This document shows, one piece after another, positions 44,690 to 56,590 of a DNA stretch of 64,000 bases (the stretch's first letter is position 1; each line of letters starts with the position of its first letter). The notes below the pieces were generated by a model. The model searched no databases. It was not told the DNA's origin and was given only the letters and a program-made list of their open reading frames with translations. The translations under genes were made by a program, and so were the position numbers. Origin of the DNA: Pleurodeles waltl (Eukaryota > Chordata > Amphibia > Caudata > Salamandridae); assembly GCF_031143425.1 (NCBI RefSeq), contig NC_090444.1, positions 1,536,908,782-1,536,972,781 on the forward strand, in the 5' to 3' direction.

Positions 44690-45800
44690 AAACCCCCCCT
44701 CCACTTAACCTTTTGGGTGCACAGACCCCTTTGGCCTGTCTCGGGGAGTTCGCCAGGTGTGTGCCCTGCCCCCATTTTCTTTCTCATATATACTAATGGT
44801 TTAAGTTAGTTTTCTAGAATCATGGGGGTAGACATGCCAAGGTAAACTCGACCTTTATTTCAGCCCCACTTTATGCCGCTGACACGGTCCTGCTTTCCCG
44901 CACACTGAATGGTATCAGGGGCATTACTGATGTTTTCGTCCTTTTTATGGACACCTTGACCTAGAAACTAACTTTGCTAAGACACATTATATGGTGTTAG
45001 GGAAGCACAACACCAAAATGAGGCCAATATCTATCAAAAGCAATAATACATGAGGGTTAGTGAGTTTCCATACCTAGGCATAACCTTTGATTCTAGGAAC
45101 TGCTGGTTGACATTTCTTGCAAATGGTTATCTGCACTTTAACCAATCAGAAGGGGTTTAGCTTGGGCTGGCAGCAAGGATGGGGAGCAAAGCTATACTGC
45201 CTCTGTTGGAGGTTTACAGACTCAGGTGCTTGGCAGTTATGACCTATGGTGCAGCCATATGGAGATACCGAGACAGCTCTAGGCTCCGACAGTAGAAAAA
45301 GTGCTTTTGCAAAACATTACTAGGCCTCACAATTTTTTCTCCATGAAGAACTAGGTTTACCATATGTTGAAGAGCATACTAAAGCTGCTTGGCTCCCCTT
45401 GTGGATGGCACTTTGGAGCAACCCACGCATATCCGTAAACCAGGAAGCAATCACAGGTTGTTTAAACTGTGATAAAGGGCTACAGATCCCTTCGTTGGTA
45501 TACATAAAGAGAACTGCTGATGCCTGGAATAGGCCTTATTTATTTTCCTGTCCCTATAGGCTGGGCCAGGTTGAGAGGGGTAAGATAAAGGTATTATTTA
45601 TGTGCTCTGCCTTCCATGAGAGGAAGCTCAATGTCTTGGCCAGACCGACAATGAGAGAATACTTAGCCATCAAAGTCAGTAACGGTCCTGAACCGTGCCT
45701 TTTCTTGGATAGAAACGTTTGGGAGCGATCATTGCTTTACCAAGTTTCGGGTCCGCTCAATCCAAACTTATCCTTGATTTCCTACAGACCTGTCTGAACC
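44690..45800 (+). pseudogene. LINE reverse transcriptase remnant
   Basis: VRQVCALPPFSFSYI near 44745 and YAADTVLLSR at 44872-44901 correspond to the polymerase blocks around the catalytic aspartates. The first aspartate of YADD is alanine here. The earlier polymerase blocks are missing. EFPYLGITFDS near 45065 is the thumb-like block. Stops and frame changes are frequent; a 132-codon open stretch (45399-45797) is the longest. Confidence 0.75.
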
Positions 45801-46179
45801 AGAAAGTATTCCAGTATGCCCATGTGACAACTCTTCTCTGCAGACATTAGAACATTTTACCTTTCTTTGCTGCTATTAGATCCTTTCAGGCGACAATATT
45901 TCTTACCTATTCTTGAAGCTCCTGGGTTTCGACAGGATGTTGTCTGCGCCTGCAGCCTGTTAGGCTGTGGGAGGATTTCTAAAAGGTGCCCTGTGTTGGC
46001 GCAACTACATCGATTTTTAGGTATTTTTATGTCTATATTTTATCATTTGTTATTTTTGGTCCACATGGGATGTGCTGTTTTATCACTGAATTTTATACGG
46101 ATGTTTTTAGGAATTTGTGTATGTTTGTCTATTTATGGCCAGTATATGTCAAAATAAAGCTTATATGATTGATTGATTC
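45800..46179 (+). mobile_element. LINE C-terminal Cys/His block and 3' end
   Basis: CPCDNSSLQTLEHFTFLCC near 45818-45875 is the C-x-C...H-x4-C block. The element finishes with AAATAAAGC and a (GATT)3 tail at about 46167-46178. A tail of short repeats instead of poly(A) is typical of CR1/L2/RTE-type LINEs. Confidence 0.65.
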
Positions 46180-47774
46180 TGTGGCGACTATAAACAGTGT
46201 GGACTATAATGAGGATGGACTATGAAGGGTGCAAGAGACCAGAAGAGTGCACTTCATTCAGACAAGATCGTGTGCACTCTCACCAGATGAATAGAGAAAG
46301 GTTGCAAGGAGCAAGAGGACAAATACACACCTTTGGCACATACAAAATGTGATATTGACAGTCCTCAAAAGTGCATTGTATAGAACTATTCAGTGGTAGG
46401 TTAAGAGAGTTAGCAATAAATCTGCAGTCACGAATACCATTATGGTTCTTTCCAGGGAAATGCAGCACAGTTGTTAATGTTAAGAAAAGTGTCACGATGT
46501 TGCTGATTGATAATGTTTCAATTGTGTATTTTTCCATACTGCTTATTGATCGCAGCACAGAGTATTCAAGTTCTAGATGGCGAGATGATTGATGATGCAA
46601 CAGGCTCAAAAGAGTAACCTATTTCACAAAAAGCAAAGGGCACTCGGACTGTAAACTGTTCGGTCAGCGATGAATAGCACGTGTGACATCATCACAGGCT
46701 GTATCGTTTTCTGAGAGTTTACTCTTCGTTGAACTCTCAGATGAGAAACGTGTTGCCAGATTTTTTTCTACTCTGCACCATTAACTACATCTCTAGACGT
46801 TATAAGAAACAGAAAGAGAACTAGCGGACAATAACGCTGCAGCAGCACACGATTTACGATTATTATTCTTGGAGACGTCGATGGCATAACTTTGGTGCCA
46901 GATAAAGGGTGAGTAAAGTACAGGTGGTAACAGAAACACTTTAATTCTCGTTCTGTGAGTTAGGATCCCATGGCCCTAGTACTGTGGATGTAATTCCTAG
47001 ACACAGTATAAATACCACAGCCGCTTTGCTGTATGATTACCGAGCCACATCCTCCGGAGAGAAAGACTAGTTTCCTTTGTGAACCCAAGCCCAGGTTTAC
47101 TAAGGTTTTGTCACTCTACTAAAAACTATAGACTCACTTAAGCAGCTCATAACAACGGAAAGTGGACATTTTTTTTAATGCAGCAATACAAAACAGAGCA
47201 GACTTAACTAAACAAACTAACTACGAGGGAAACATCCTCGTATCTAGGATTGCAAAGTGCTAGACTGTAAAGTCCGTCTGCTGCCCAGAGCGTGTACTGT
47301 GCTCGCTCAATTTTAATTCAATGTTTTCCTTCACAGCATCGATTTCAGAAAAAGACATCTCTCTATTTACTCGGTATCAGTTCAGACACTAGTTCCCGTT
47401 GCCGTCAGCGGAGCAGACGCGCAGGTGAACTAGGGACAGATCACACTGGTCAGGCATGACCGAGGCCAGCTGCGGCAAAGATTGAGTCAAGAGGGGGACT
47501 TACCTTCAGGCTCACCACACAGCGTGCATTGCGACTCTGCAACGAGACAATCAGAAGAAAACGTCCATTACTACAGGGTCGGTACTACCGCATATTTTTA
47601 TCTTGTGTTGTTAGTATAGCAGAACTCGTTGCATACGTCGTATATTTGCATTTTCTGTGCTATATATTTTCGACACGGATTCTAGTTTGCTATCAGTTTA
47701 CAGCCATGTCAAATCTCTATTTGGGATTTACACAGCGCTCGCGGTTAATAGTCACTCACAGCCCATCAGGACCT
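46180..47774. other. Unassigned sequence with several CpGs
   Basis: No gene recognised. A hairpin lies at 46711-46740. CpGs are more frequent than in the surroundings around 46640-46900 and 47390-47540. A possible 33-base exon on the minus strand (47504-47536) is discussed as a finding only. A TGGTGCCAGATAAAGGG stretch near 46891 resembles a primer binding site but no LTR was found. Confidence 0.4.
46711..46740. repeat. 9-bp stem hairpin
   Basis: CTGAGAGTT and AACTCTCAG are separated by 12 bases. Function unknown. Confidence 0.7.
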
Positions 47775-47777
47775 ATT

Positions 47778-47848
47778 GCCATCAAGTCCCATTCACAACA
47801 TTGACCACCTAAACTCACCTTGAGAGGAAGAGCCCGTGTCTGAGTTTG
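47778..47848 (-). mobile_element. LINE fragment, minus strand
   Basis: On the minus strand it matches the plus-strand LINE at about 43590-43661, including a 26-base identical run that contains GAGTTTAGGTGGTCAATGTT. The match is too short to show its limits. Confidence 0.75.
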
Positions 47849-47884
47849 AAATATTTCAGAATCGACCCCTTCACCAGTAATACA

Positions 47885-48329
47885 AATGTGGAAACCTACC
47901 AGCAATATACTACCATCTGTAGCGAAAAGGTGGAAAGATACCAGCAACATAACTTCAGGAGTTCTTAAAACGTGGAAACATATCAGCAACATTTCACCTC
48001 CAGCATATAAAATGTGGAAGCAGGCCAGAAACATACCACAAGTAACTACAAGGTTGAAGCAAGCAAACAACATACCAGTACCCAAAATGTGAAAACATGC
48101 TAGCAACAATCCACCACCGGTATATATAACGTGGAAACATAAAGAACCATACAACCTGCAACATGCACAATGTGGAAACGTATCAGCAACACATCACTAG
48201 CAGTATATGAAAGTTAAAACATACCAGCAGCATACCACTAAAATGAAGTACAATCATAAAAATATTCAACTAGGAGTACATAAAACAAGGAACATGCCAG
48301 TAACATACCACCAGCAAATTATAAACCGT
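47885..48329. repeat. 42-bp minisatellite, about 10-11 units
   Basis: Imperfect units carry GTGGAAACATACCAGCAACA and a variable spacer; starts at 47888, 47930, 47972 and 48014 are exactly 42 apart. Because 42 is a multiple of three, one minus-strand frame (47756-48154) stays open and encodes 14-residue repeats like ACFHILYAGGEMLL. That is a consequence of the repeat and not evidence for a gene. Confidence 0.9.
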
Positions 48330-48860
48330 GATTTTGCTCATTTCCCTTACAGTTTAACACCACTGATTACTACTTCATAGACAACTAATAGGTCTTTAGA
48401 AGTATTATTCCATTGCTTTGTTTTCTTTTAATAAAAAAGAAGTGAAGTCGTTACTTTTAATGTTTCAATACACACACATATATTTGTTTGGATCTTTTAT
48501 AGAGCGCTGCATGTTTTCTTTTAGTTACCCTAGACAGCTACAATAAAGGCAAAAAAGTCAATCCTGCGGTCACAAGAGTCTGATGATTGAAGTGAAACTT
48601 TTTCTGATGATCTTCAATGGCTAGCCCTTTGTTGGGGGGCTGAACTGTAGAAAAGCTTGAAGAGTTCTGTGTTCAACTATTTTTGAATCGTATGTATTTT
48701 GGTTCCGCTCTCATATTCAATTTTTTTTATATTAAATCCAAGAAGTAGATATTTTACACCTCTCAAGTTTATAAGATTAAAACAATTTGTTTGCACTCAT
48801 GTTGTAGGTAAAATAAAAGTTCCACGAATAGATGAAAGACTTAGGAATATCAGGGCACCT
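48330..48860. other. Unassigned sequence
   Basis: No gene or repeat recognised. Confidence 0.45.
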
Positions 48861-48863
48861 GTC

Positions 48864-49004
48864 GTGAAAAAAATAGTGGGAGCACTAAATATCATAGGCG
48901 AAGTGCAATGATATCACATAGTGTAATGTTCCAGACAGTGAAAAAATAGTTGGAGCACTAAATAGAATAGGTATTGTGCAATTATATCACGTGGTGCAGT
49001 GTCA
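48864..49004. repeat. 74-bp tandem duplication
   Basis: Two units beginning GTGAAAAAA(A)TAGT at 48864 and 48938 share GGAGCACTAAATA and TATCAC. They are diverged by several substitutions. Confidence 0.8.
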
Positions 49005-51397
49005 CAGGAAGTGATCTCACAGGAGATGATGCCACTCTCGTACCATACCCCTAACTTTAAAGAGAACGGGCACATTTTGAATTCAAGTTGAGCCACAATA
49101 TTTGCTGCACAGGGCATATTAATCTAAATATATGCACAAAATGTATGTATTCTTATCTAAATCAAACATTCATGTAGATTTGTATGTTGTCTCTGAATGC
49201 ACGTCAATGATTATTTTTGACAGTACACAAACCTAAGTGTAAGGAATAATGCAAGGATTTAAAAACATATGCTCATTGTTATATTATGAAATAATTAACA
49301 AATGATCGTCCCTGCCATGCAATTAAACATAAATTGAGGAATGCAGAGATTGTTTAACAGTATGTCACACTCTCAAAGCTTTAACTTATATTTGTAACTC
49401 ATCCAGCTGATGAAAGGATGGCACACAATCAAAGGCAAATATGTGTGGTACATTGAAAAATGAGAGTTTGTGTAATATGGAGTGTGATCCTGCTGGCTGA
49501 AGTGCCCTCTTTGCTCTATCGCTACTTTACTAAAGCAGCAAATAAATAATCACACAAAGAAATGCAATGGTTTACACGTTTCTACATATAAATAGGTTAC
49601 TCAACATATCTAAAAAATAACAGTGGTACATGGTAGTTATATTTAAGAACTGCAGGTTTTACTGAGGAAACAGTGGCGCTAAGTGTATTTTTGTTAATAC
49701 TTAGTTATTTGAGGTGTATGCATTGTAATCCTGGTGGAATAAAATGCACGATGATGGTGCTTATCCAGTTTAGAAGCACAAACTTCACATTTCCACACCA
49801 TTAAGAGATGAAAGCATAAATGATGGGTTATTTCACCTCTAAATCGCATGTATGAGGAGGACGATATCGTGGGTGTTTTAAAACACCCTGTGAAGCTGCA
49901 TTGTAAGTGCACGCTGTGGGCCACAAGTAAGTTGATACAAAGGATTTTAACTCATATTCAAAGGGTAGTCCCTGAGGCTCTTTTGGCAGAGGATATCACT
50001 CTTTAAAAATAGCAGTGGGACATTTTTTTCCACTCATGACAACCCCGACTCGTGGCATGTATGATTCACTTGGTTGCCATCTATGTGAAAAAACGTATTC
50101 CTATAGTTCCTTGTGGAATTTTGACTTTTAAGAGGTCTCTCTGCCATGCTTCTTCCAATATTGACTGTATTTATATCGACTACTAGTTTACATGCAAAGA
50201 GAGCATCGAGTAATCTGTTCAAAATTAAAATGGAAGTCATTACAGATATTTTTCGTCCTTTAAGATTACGACACAGTAATATATGCGAGGGAAAGAACAC
50301 AAGGTTTGAATGGATGCGTAATAACAATGGTCCCACGGAAACAGTAAACGCACAGAGAAAGAATAACAGCTGCTATATGTGTGTGCATGTAAGTATAGTT
50401 AACCACACCAGAGGATATCATCTAACAGGTACTAGTTGGGAAGCCAGAACACCTTATAAAGAAAAAGAAAGACAATTCTTCATCAATGCCCATCTAAGCT
50501 GGAAAGAAAGCCCAATAAAAAGGCGTACACAAGTCAACGGGTTTATCATCTCTACTTTGAGCTCATCCTTTTCTATAAGAGCCTCGTGAAAGCATCTGAC
50601 CTTCTCTAAGTGAAGGTTTCAGGTCAGATGTACAAAGCAATTTGGAATATTTTGAAACAAGTGTATGCTTTTCTAGCTAATTACTCACACATTCTCAAAA
50701 TGTGGTAAGATAGCTCAGACGGTAATCTATTTCTATATGGTTTTATTTGGTGTAATAACACGAGTAAGACAGCTCAGAAGTTTAGCAGTTGCTGTATAAA
50801 GTTCATTTATGAGTAGAAAAGGGGTTGAATTGATGCCACTATATAGCTGTTTGCAGACTCTGTGGACTGCTAGTATGATATAAATAATCCAACAGTTCAT
50901 TGTTTTACATGTAAATATTACTTTAATGGAGAATATATGCAGTGTCCTACTACTAGGGTCAATGGTGATTAGATCTAACCTTCTTTGATCTCATTGAGGG
51001 GGTTGGTGTTCGTGTGATGTCGCTTCACTGCTGCCTGAGCACTATTGATCACTTTTTAAGTAGATAAAAGTAAGAACTGATATTTACAGCACTATAAAAT
51101 AAATGTGATCTCCTCTTTCGGTCACAACATTCAAATACCTGCCGATGATACTTGAGGGTATATTTAATAAAAAGGTTTTGTGCTGCATTATGTGAGAGGG
51201 AGAGCAGGAAAGCTCCATCTCTAGTAGGATAAGGAACTGTCCTTCTCTCTCCATAGCACTGGTACAGAATTAGGCTAACTAGCACAACATACACACCTTT
51301 GCAGTACAGTGAAAGGATGTGTGAGTGATGTCTAGCCAGCTGCGGCTCCTCCGCTATGGCGGAGCAGCATCGCCCCCTCACCAGCAGCAGAAGCTGC
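49005..51397. other. Unassigned sequence
   Basis: No gene recognised. A 147-codon plus frame (50146-50589) overlaps a 100-codon minus frame; neither has a domain I know. The right end (about 51340 on) is richer in G+C. Confidence 0.45.
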
Positions 51398-51452
51398 AAA
51401 CCTTTCACAACAAAAGGATAATAAACTGTTTATTATCCTTTCATTGTGAAAG
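51398..51452. repeat. Hairpin with 25-bp stem
   Basis: CCTTTCACAACAAAAGGATA... pairs with ...TATCCTTTCATTGTGAAAGG with about two mismatches and a loop of about three bases (around 51429). Probably a small foldback element. Confidence 0.8.
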
Positions 51453-51510
51453 GGACAGAGCCATGTGGGATGAAGGGGATGAGGGGAGTGTGCTGTGCAT
51501 TCCCCTCAGT

Positions 51511-51560
51511 GCGCATGTGAGTTTGGCCAGCCGTCTCGGGCCAGCCAAACACACATGCGC
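51511..51560. repeat. Hairpin with 22-bp stem
   Basis: GCGCATGTGAGTTTGGCCAG pairs with the arm ending AAACACACATGCGC with two mismatches around CGTCTCG. It lies about 60 bases from the previous hairpin and may be part of the same G+C-rich repeat. Confidence 0.75.
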
Positions 51561-51877
51561 AGTTGGCTCTTCCGGCACTGCATTGCTGGGCTGGAGAGAG
51601 CAAGCACAGGCTTCCAGCCTCCCTGGGAGCACCCTGGCTGGGCGCCCCCAGGCAGTCCTAATGCTGCTCTGAGCAGTGTCAGGATTGTCCGCAGGGCAGG
51701 CTGGTAGCTTGTATCTGCCAGCTGCTGAGGAGACGGAGGATCGGTGTTGCAGCAGCGTGCAGGTAATTTTTTTTTTTTAAATTAAATGTTCCTCCCGTGC
51801 CTCCCCTGATACTCCTCCATGCTCCACACCTGTCCCACCCCATCTGAGTGCACCAAGCCGTGACTGTGTCTGGCATA

Positions 51878-52023
51878 GGTTTTGTACTGGAAAGTTACCC
51901 TTCCAAAGAAAATTACTATGCCTAAATAAGCGTTAAAACTTTTCAAACATTGGCTGTGCAGTGCAGCACACAGGCAGAGTTGGAAAAGCTTGGAGGAATA
52001 AAAAAAAATCTTCAATTTAATGC
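51878..52023 (+). repeat. Dispersed repeat, copy 1
   Basis: Shares 'tactggaa', 'acccttccaa', 'tgtgcagtgcagcacac' and 'gttggaaaagc...gga' in order with 58787-58895 ('tactggaa', 'acccttccaa', 'ctgtacagtgcggcacac', 'gtttgacaag...gga'). The solo LTR at 52024 inserted at its right end. Family unknown. Confidence 0.65.
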
Positions 52024-54074
52024 TGTTAGAAATGGGGTTTTTGGTTGGCAGTCAGGTTACCCTCATACAATACCATAATATAACACCACAAAAATACACC
52101 ACACAGTGTTTAGAAAAATATATAATATTTATCTGGGTATTTGCAGGTCAAAACGATCAAAGATGCAATATGAATTTGTAAAGATATCACTAAAAAGTGA
52201 TATAAAGTGTCTTAAGTCTTTAAAAAGTAAACAAAGTCTCTTTCAAGCACAAAGTACCTGGTTTGGAGTGGAAAATCTCTGCAGAGGGCCGCAGAAGAGG
52301 AGATGCATGGAAAAATGGTGTGTGCGTCGGTTACGCCCCTTCACACACGGACTTGCGTCGTTATTTTTCATGCAGGTAGACGTGCGTCGTTCTACGGGAG
52401 GAAAAATGGTGTGTGCGTCGGTTGCGCCCCTTCACACACAGACTTTCGTCGTTATTTTTCACTCGGGGATAACATGCGTCGTTTTCCGGCATGCGGACCG
52501 TCTCCTTCTATGGATCGCGGGATTACCAGATGTCCCAGGGTCTGTGCGTGGATTCTCCTGCTTGTTTTCCGGCTGCGCATCGTTCCGCGGGGCTGTGTGT
52601 CGAAGTTTCGATCTCACGGCAGGCGTTGCGTCGATTTCTCCTCTGGAAGTCGGGCGGCGTTGTCCTTGCGAGGCCGTGTGTTGAAGTTCCGGTCGTCCCG
52701 AAGGCGTCGCGTCAATCAGCGTCGGTGTGCGGCGTTTTTCTCGCCGCGGAACAAGCTGTGCGTTGAAAATTTCGGCGCACGAAACGTCCAAGTGAAAAAG
52801 AGAAGTCTTTTTGGTCCCGAGACTTCAGGGAACAGGAGGCAAGCTCTATCCAAGCCCTTGGAGAGCACTTTTACAGCCAGACAAGAGTTCAGCAAGGCAG
52901 CAGGCCAACAGCAAGGCAGCAGTACTTTGGAGAAAGCAGACAGGTGAGTCCTTTGAGCAGCCAGGCAGTTCTTCTTGGCAGGATGTAGGTTCTGGTGCAG
53001 GTTTCTTCTCCAGTAAGTGTCTGATGAGGTAGGGCAGAGGCCCTGTTTTATACTAAGGTGTGCTTTTGAAGTGGGGGTGACTTCAAAGAGTGTCTAAGAA
53101 ATGCACCAAGCCCCCTTTCAGTTCAATCCTGTCTGCCAGAGTCCCAGTAGGGGGTGTGGCAGTCCTTTGTGTGAGGGCAGGGCCTCCACCCTCCCAGCCC
53201 AGGAAGACCCATTCAAAATGCAGATGTATGCAAGTGAGGCTGAGTACCCTGTGTTTGGGGTGTGTCTGAGTGAATGCACAAGGAGCTGTCAACTAAACCT
53301 AGCCAGACGTGGATTGAAGGGCACAGAAAGATTTAAGTGCAAAGAAATGCTCACTTTCTAAAAAGTGGCATTTCTAGAATAGTAATATTAAATCCGACTT
53401 CACCAGTCAGCAGGATTTTATATTACCATTCTGGCCATACTAAATATGACCTTCCTGCTCCTTTCAGATCAGCAGCTGCCACTTCAACAGTGTATGAGGG
53501 CAGCCCCAATGTTAGCCTATGAAGGGAGCAGGCCTCACAGTAGTGTAAAAACGAATTTAGGAGTTTTACACTACCAGGACACATAACTACACAGGTACAT
53601 GTCCTGCCTTTTACCCACACAGCACCCTGCTCTAGGGGTTACCTAGGGCACACATTAGGGGTGACTTATATGTAGAAAAAGGGGAGTTCTAGGCTTGGCA
53701 AGTACATTTAAATGCCAAGTCGAAGTGGCAGTGAAACTGCACACACAGGCCTTGCAATGGCAGGCCTGAGACAAGGTTAAGGGGCTACTGAAGTGGGTGG
53801 CACAACCAGTGCTGCAGGCCCACTAGTAGCATTTAATCTACAGGCCCTAGGCACATATAGTGCACTCTACTAGGGACTTATAAGTAAATTAAATTGCCAA
53901 TCATGGATAAACCAATCAATAGTACAATTTACACAGAGAGCATATGCACTTTACCACTGGTTAGCAGTGGTAAAGTGCCCAGAGGTCAAAAGCCAACAAC
54001 AACAGGTCAGAAAAAAATAGGAGGAAGGAGGCAAAAAGTTTGGGGATGACCCTGTCAAAAAGCCAGGACCAACA
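52024..54074 (-). mobile_element. Solo LTR, 2,051 bp, minus strand
   Basis: It runs from TGTTAGAAATGG to GGACCAACA, with AATGC perfectly repeated at 52019-52023 and 54075-54079. It is a close relative of the solo LTR at 9560-11723 over most of its length. It lacks about 140 bases near the left end (corresponding to 9601-9743), has two rather than three 91-bp units, and has about 120 extra CpG-rich bases (about 52668-52790). Open plus-strand frames of 192 and 214 codons are antisense and repeat-driven. No interior is attached. Confidence 0.93.
52311..52500. repeat. Two-copy 91-bp tandem repeat in solo LTR
   Basis: Units start at 52311 and 52402. They correspond to the three-copy array at 9986-10258. 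Confidence 0.92.
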
Positions 54075-54079
54075 AATGC

Positions 54080-56590
54080 CACTCAGAATTCTTTTCTTTT
54101 TGGGTGCAGATCCCTATCTACTATTGTTAGTAATAGCGCTTTGTGTCATAACCCATGGATGGTTGCATGGAAACACCCATGTACTACCCAAGTAACGACC
54201 CCCAATGCATAGTAGTCCAAAGCAGCTGAGAGTACTGCTTTGCATTCTTTCAATAGTGTTTTAAGACAGGAGGGAAACCGAGCATTCACCAGGGACTTGG
54301 AGTGAATGGTTGAACAAGAAACAGTGGCCCCTAGATGAAAAATAATGTGGTAGTCCTATAAAGTAAAATGACAATATTTAATCAAACAAATAATACAACC
54401 AATCACACAGTGCAGTGAATGCAATAAAAAAATTGAAGACCACTCTACTAAATAGGTCCTTCTTCAACATGCATTGTAAGCCCAATGGTGAAATACTTGA
54501 CAGACTCGAGCCTCAATTTAAGCTGGCCATGTTCTTTCATCTGTCATTAGCATTTATTCTCTAGGGGCTGCTTAATTCCTGCAAGGGGAGGTTCTCATTG
54601 TTACAGAATTTTCAGACTCTCCACTCATTACATTGAAACACTGTTTCCATTATTCCATTTGGAAACGCTTGTTTTTACCTTAAAATCCTCGACATTCTGT
54701 CTTTTAGTTAATTTATTTTATTATTATTAGTAGTACGTGGTTTGAAACTTTAGTGTCTTTAATTTCATGATAATTATTGCTGCCTGCTGTGTGGTTACAT
54801 CACACAACAAGTTGAGGCTCAGACTTTCTGCTCTGTCCAACATATCTATAGTTATCTAGGGGTAAATTTAATATACAACAACACATATATCATTGTCATT
54901 GGTATTGACACCAGTGTGGGCCTTGACCCTAGAGACACACCGGTTTATGAATGTGTGTGGGGTAAGTGTTGTACGCTGTGGCTTATAGTTGGAGTGTAGC
55001 ATGTTTTCTGTGTTACTTTGCGATAGGATTTACAGATGTGATCATGAATATGGATTAGGACGTATGGAAGCTCAGTCACAGCTCGAAAAAGTATTATGAT
55101 CTCTCACTCATAGCCGACTAGGCTACATACATGCTTTAATGTTTTTTTATGGACTTCAGAATTGTTTTGTGTAAAGCAGAATTGTGGAAGTGTCAGTACA
55201 GTTATTCTCTTTTGTTACTTTTGAAGACATGCTCTGACTCTCGCAGCCTAAACTCTAAGAAAAAAAGCTTCAATATATGACTTGCCAAATTAATTATGGT
55301 TATAGTTTATTATACAGTGGATTGCTATTTTCCTGTCTGGCTGTCATATTTTTGGTGAATGTTTCAGAATCCCAGGTATTCCCTAACAGCAGTGTCACAG
55401 TGCATAATCCCAGTGGGAAACATAATCCTTTATAGGACTCAGAATCAAGTATTTCTGAGAGAAAAAAAACCATATAATTAGGCTAGTGCTGGATGACAAT
55501 TTAGACATACCTAAAAGACCTGTTACGAGTAACGCGCGTTTGCGAGAAAACTGCCATTGCATCAATGATTTGTGGGGTGTATTTTGATTATGCGTGTATG
55601 ATATGTAGTGGGTGTTCTGTCAGCTAAAATCAATTGAAATGGCTGAATCCAGATAAACTGGATTAACGATGGTGGTCAAGAGGGCGTCTTTAGAACCAAA
55701 GCAAAGGGAGAAACAACACATGGGTTGCTTTTGAAGGAAGGACCATCGTTAACCCATTTGAAGCTTTTTAGTACTGGCAGAATACAGAAAGTGTAATTTG
55801 TTCATTAGATTGCTCCCTCCTATTTGTACTTGCCATCTTGTGGTGAAGGTGGCTGAGAAAGGCAAGCCCCCCGAATGGAATCATTCCATACATAAACAAA
55901 ATGGCCCTTACATCCCCCTCCCTGGGTTCTGTACTGCGATTAGAATTTATCATGCTATTTTCTAATGCCAACAAAAAGCCATCGTTTCTGCTAGGCCTCA
56001 AATATTCTGAACCATGCAGGTTACTGGAACACAAAGAGATTATGCTTAGTTAGTAGATAAGGCCATTATCAAAACTGCAACTGCACTACTCTTACCGTGC
56101 ATTTAGCATCTGCACATAATGTTATTATGGTAGACGAAGCACAGGGTGTATGATGTCAATATAATTTATACCTAATTTGTCCTGATAAACAAAGGATGTA
56201 AAATAATTACCTATTTTAGTACAGGCCCTTCATGTTGCATTCTTTTCTTATCGTATTATGGCGGATAATTGCCTCGAGGGTTCATTTCCTTGGGTTTCTA
56301 TAGAGATTGTTTGGCAATCACTGCTGTAGTTGTCTCTGAATGATGTCAGTGTTTAGCAGGCGAGGGAAAAGAAAACCTTCTGGAATCTGTCAGTGAAAAA
56401 ACACGAACAATTCCTGGATTCCAAGAGGTGGACTTTTGCAAGAAATGGTTTCCTCGGTTTCTTGAACACCAGATTGTAGAATTGCTATTCTTCGCAATAT
56501 TCAAGCGGCCAGGCCTTAGCACAAAACCATAGTCCAAAAATGTATCAGAAACCTTGCTATTTCAGTCACCGAATAATGTTTAAAGCAGGT
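54080..56590. other. Unassigned sequence
   Basis: No gene recognised. An 88-codon minus frame (55768-56034) has no motif. Confidence 0.45.

Larger units (their letters stand above)
42229..46179 (+). mobile_element. Second decayed APE-type LINE
   Basis: A possible ORF1 remnant is followed by an endonuclease, a shortened reverse transcriptase, a Cys/His block and a 3' end AAATAAAGCTTATATGATTGATTGATT. Frameshifts and stops are abundant, and part of the polymerase is missing between about 44545 and 44700. A 71-bp piece of the ORF1 region (about 43590-43661) recurs on the minus strand at 47778-47848. The tail resembles that of the LINE at 15690-24497, so they may be the same broad family. Confidence 0.78.

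Noticed and set aside
46889..46911. TGGTGCCAGATAAAGGG as a retroviral primer site
   Set aside because: No LTR with TG...CA ends or second copy was found on its left, and the match to a specific tRNA is not convincing.
47811..47820. Splice-donor-like AAGGTGAGT on the minus strand
   Set aside because: The sequence is a LINE fragment matching 43590-43661, so it is not evidence for a host exon.
47756..48154. 132-codon minus-strand frame with hydrophobic repeats
   Set aside because: Produced by a 42-bp minisatellite and, at its end, a LINE fragment; no start context or domain.
47885..48329. CRISPR-like array of regularly spaced units
   Set aside because: Units are contiguous and imperfect without unique spacers, and the sequence is vertebrate.
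50146..50589. 147-codon plus-strand open frame
   Set aside because: It overlaps a 100-codon frame on the minus strand, has no recognisable domain and no codon or context evidence of coding.
52106..52947. Frames of 192 and 214 codons on the plus strand
   Set aside because: The same antisense LTR sequence as at 9781-10682, inside a solo LTR with a perfect target duplication.
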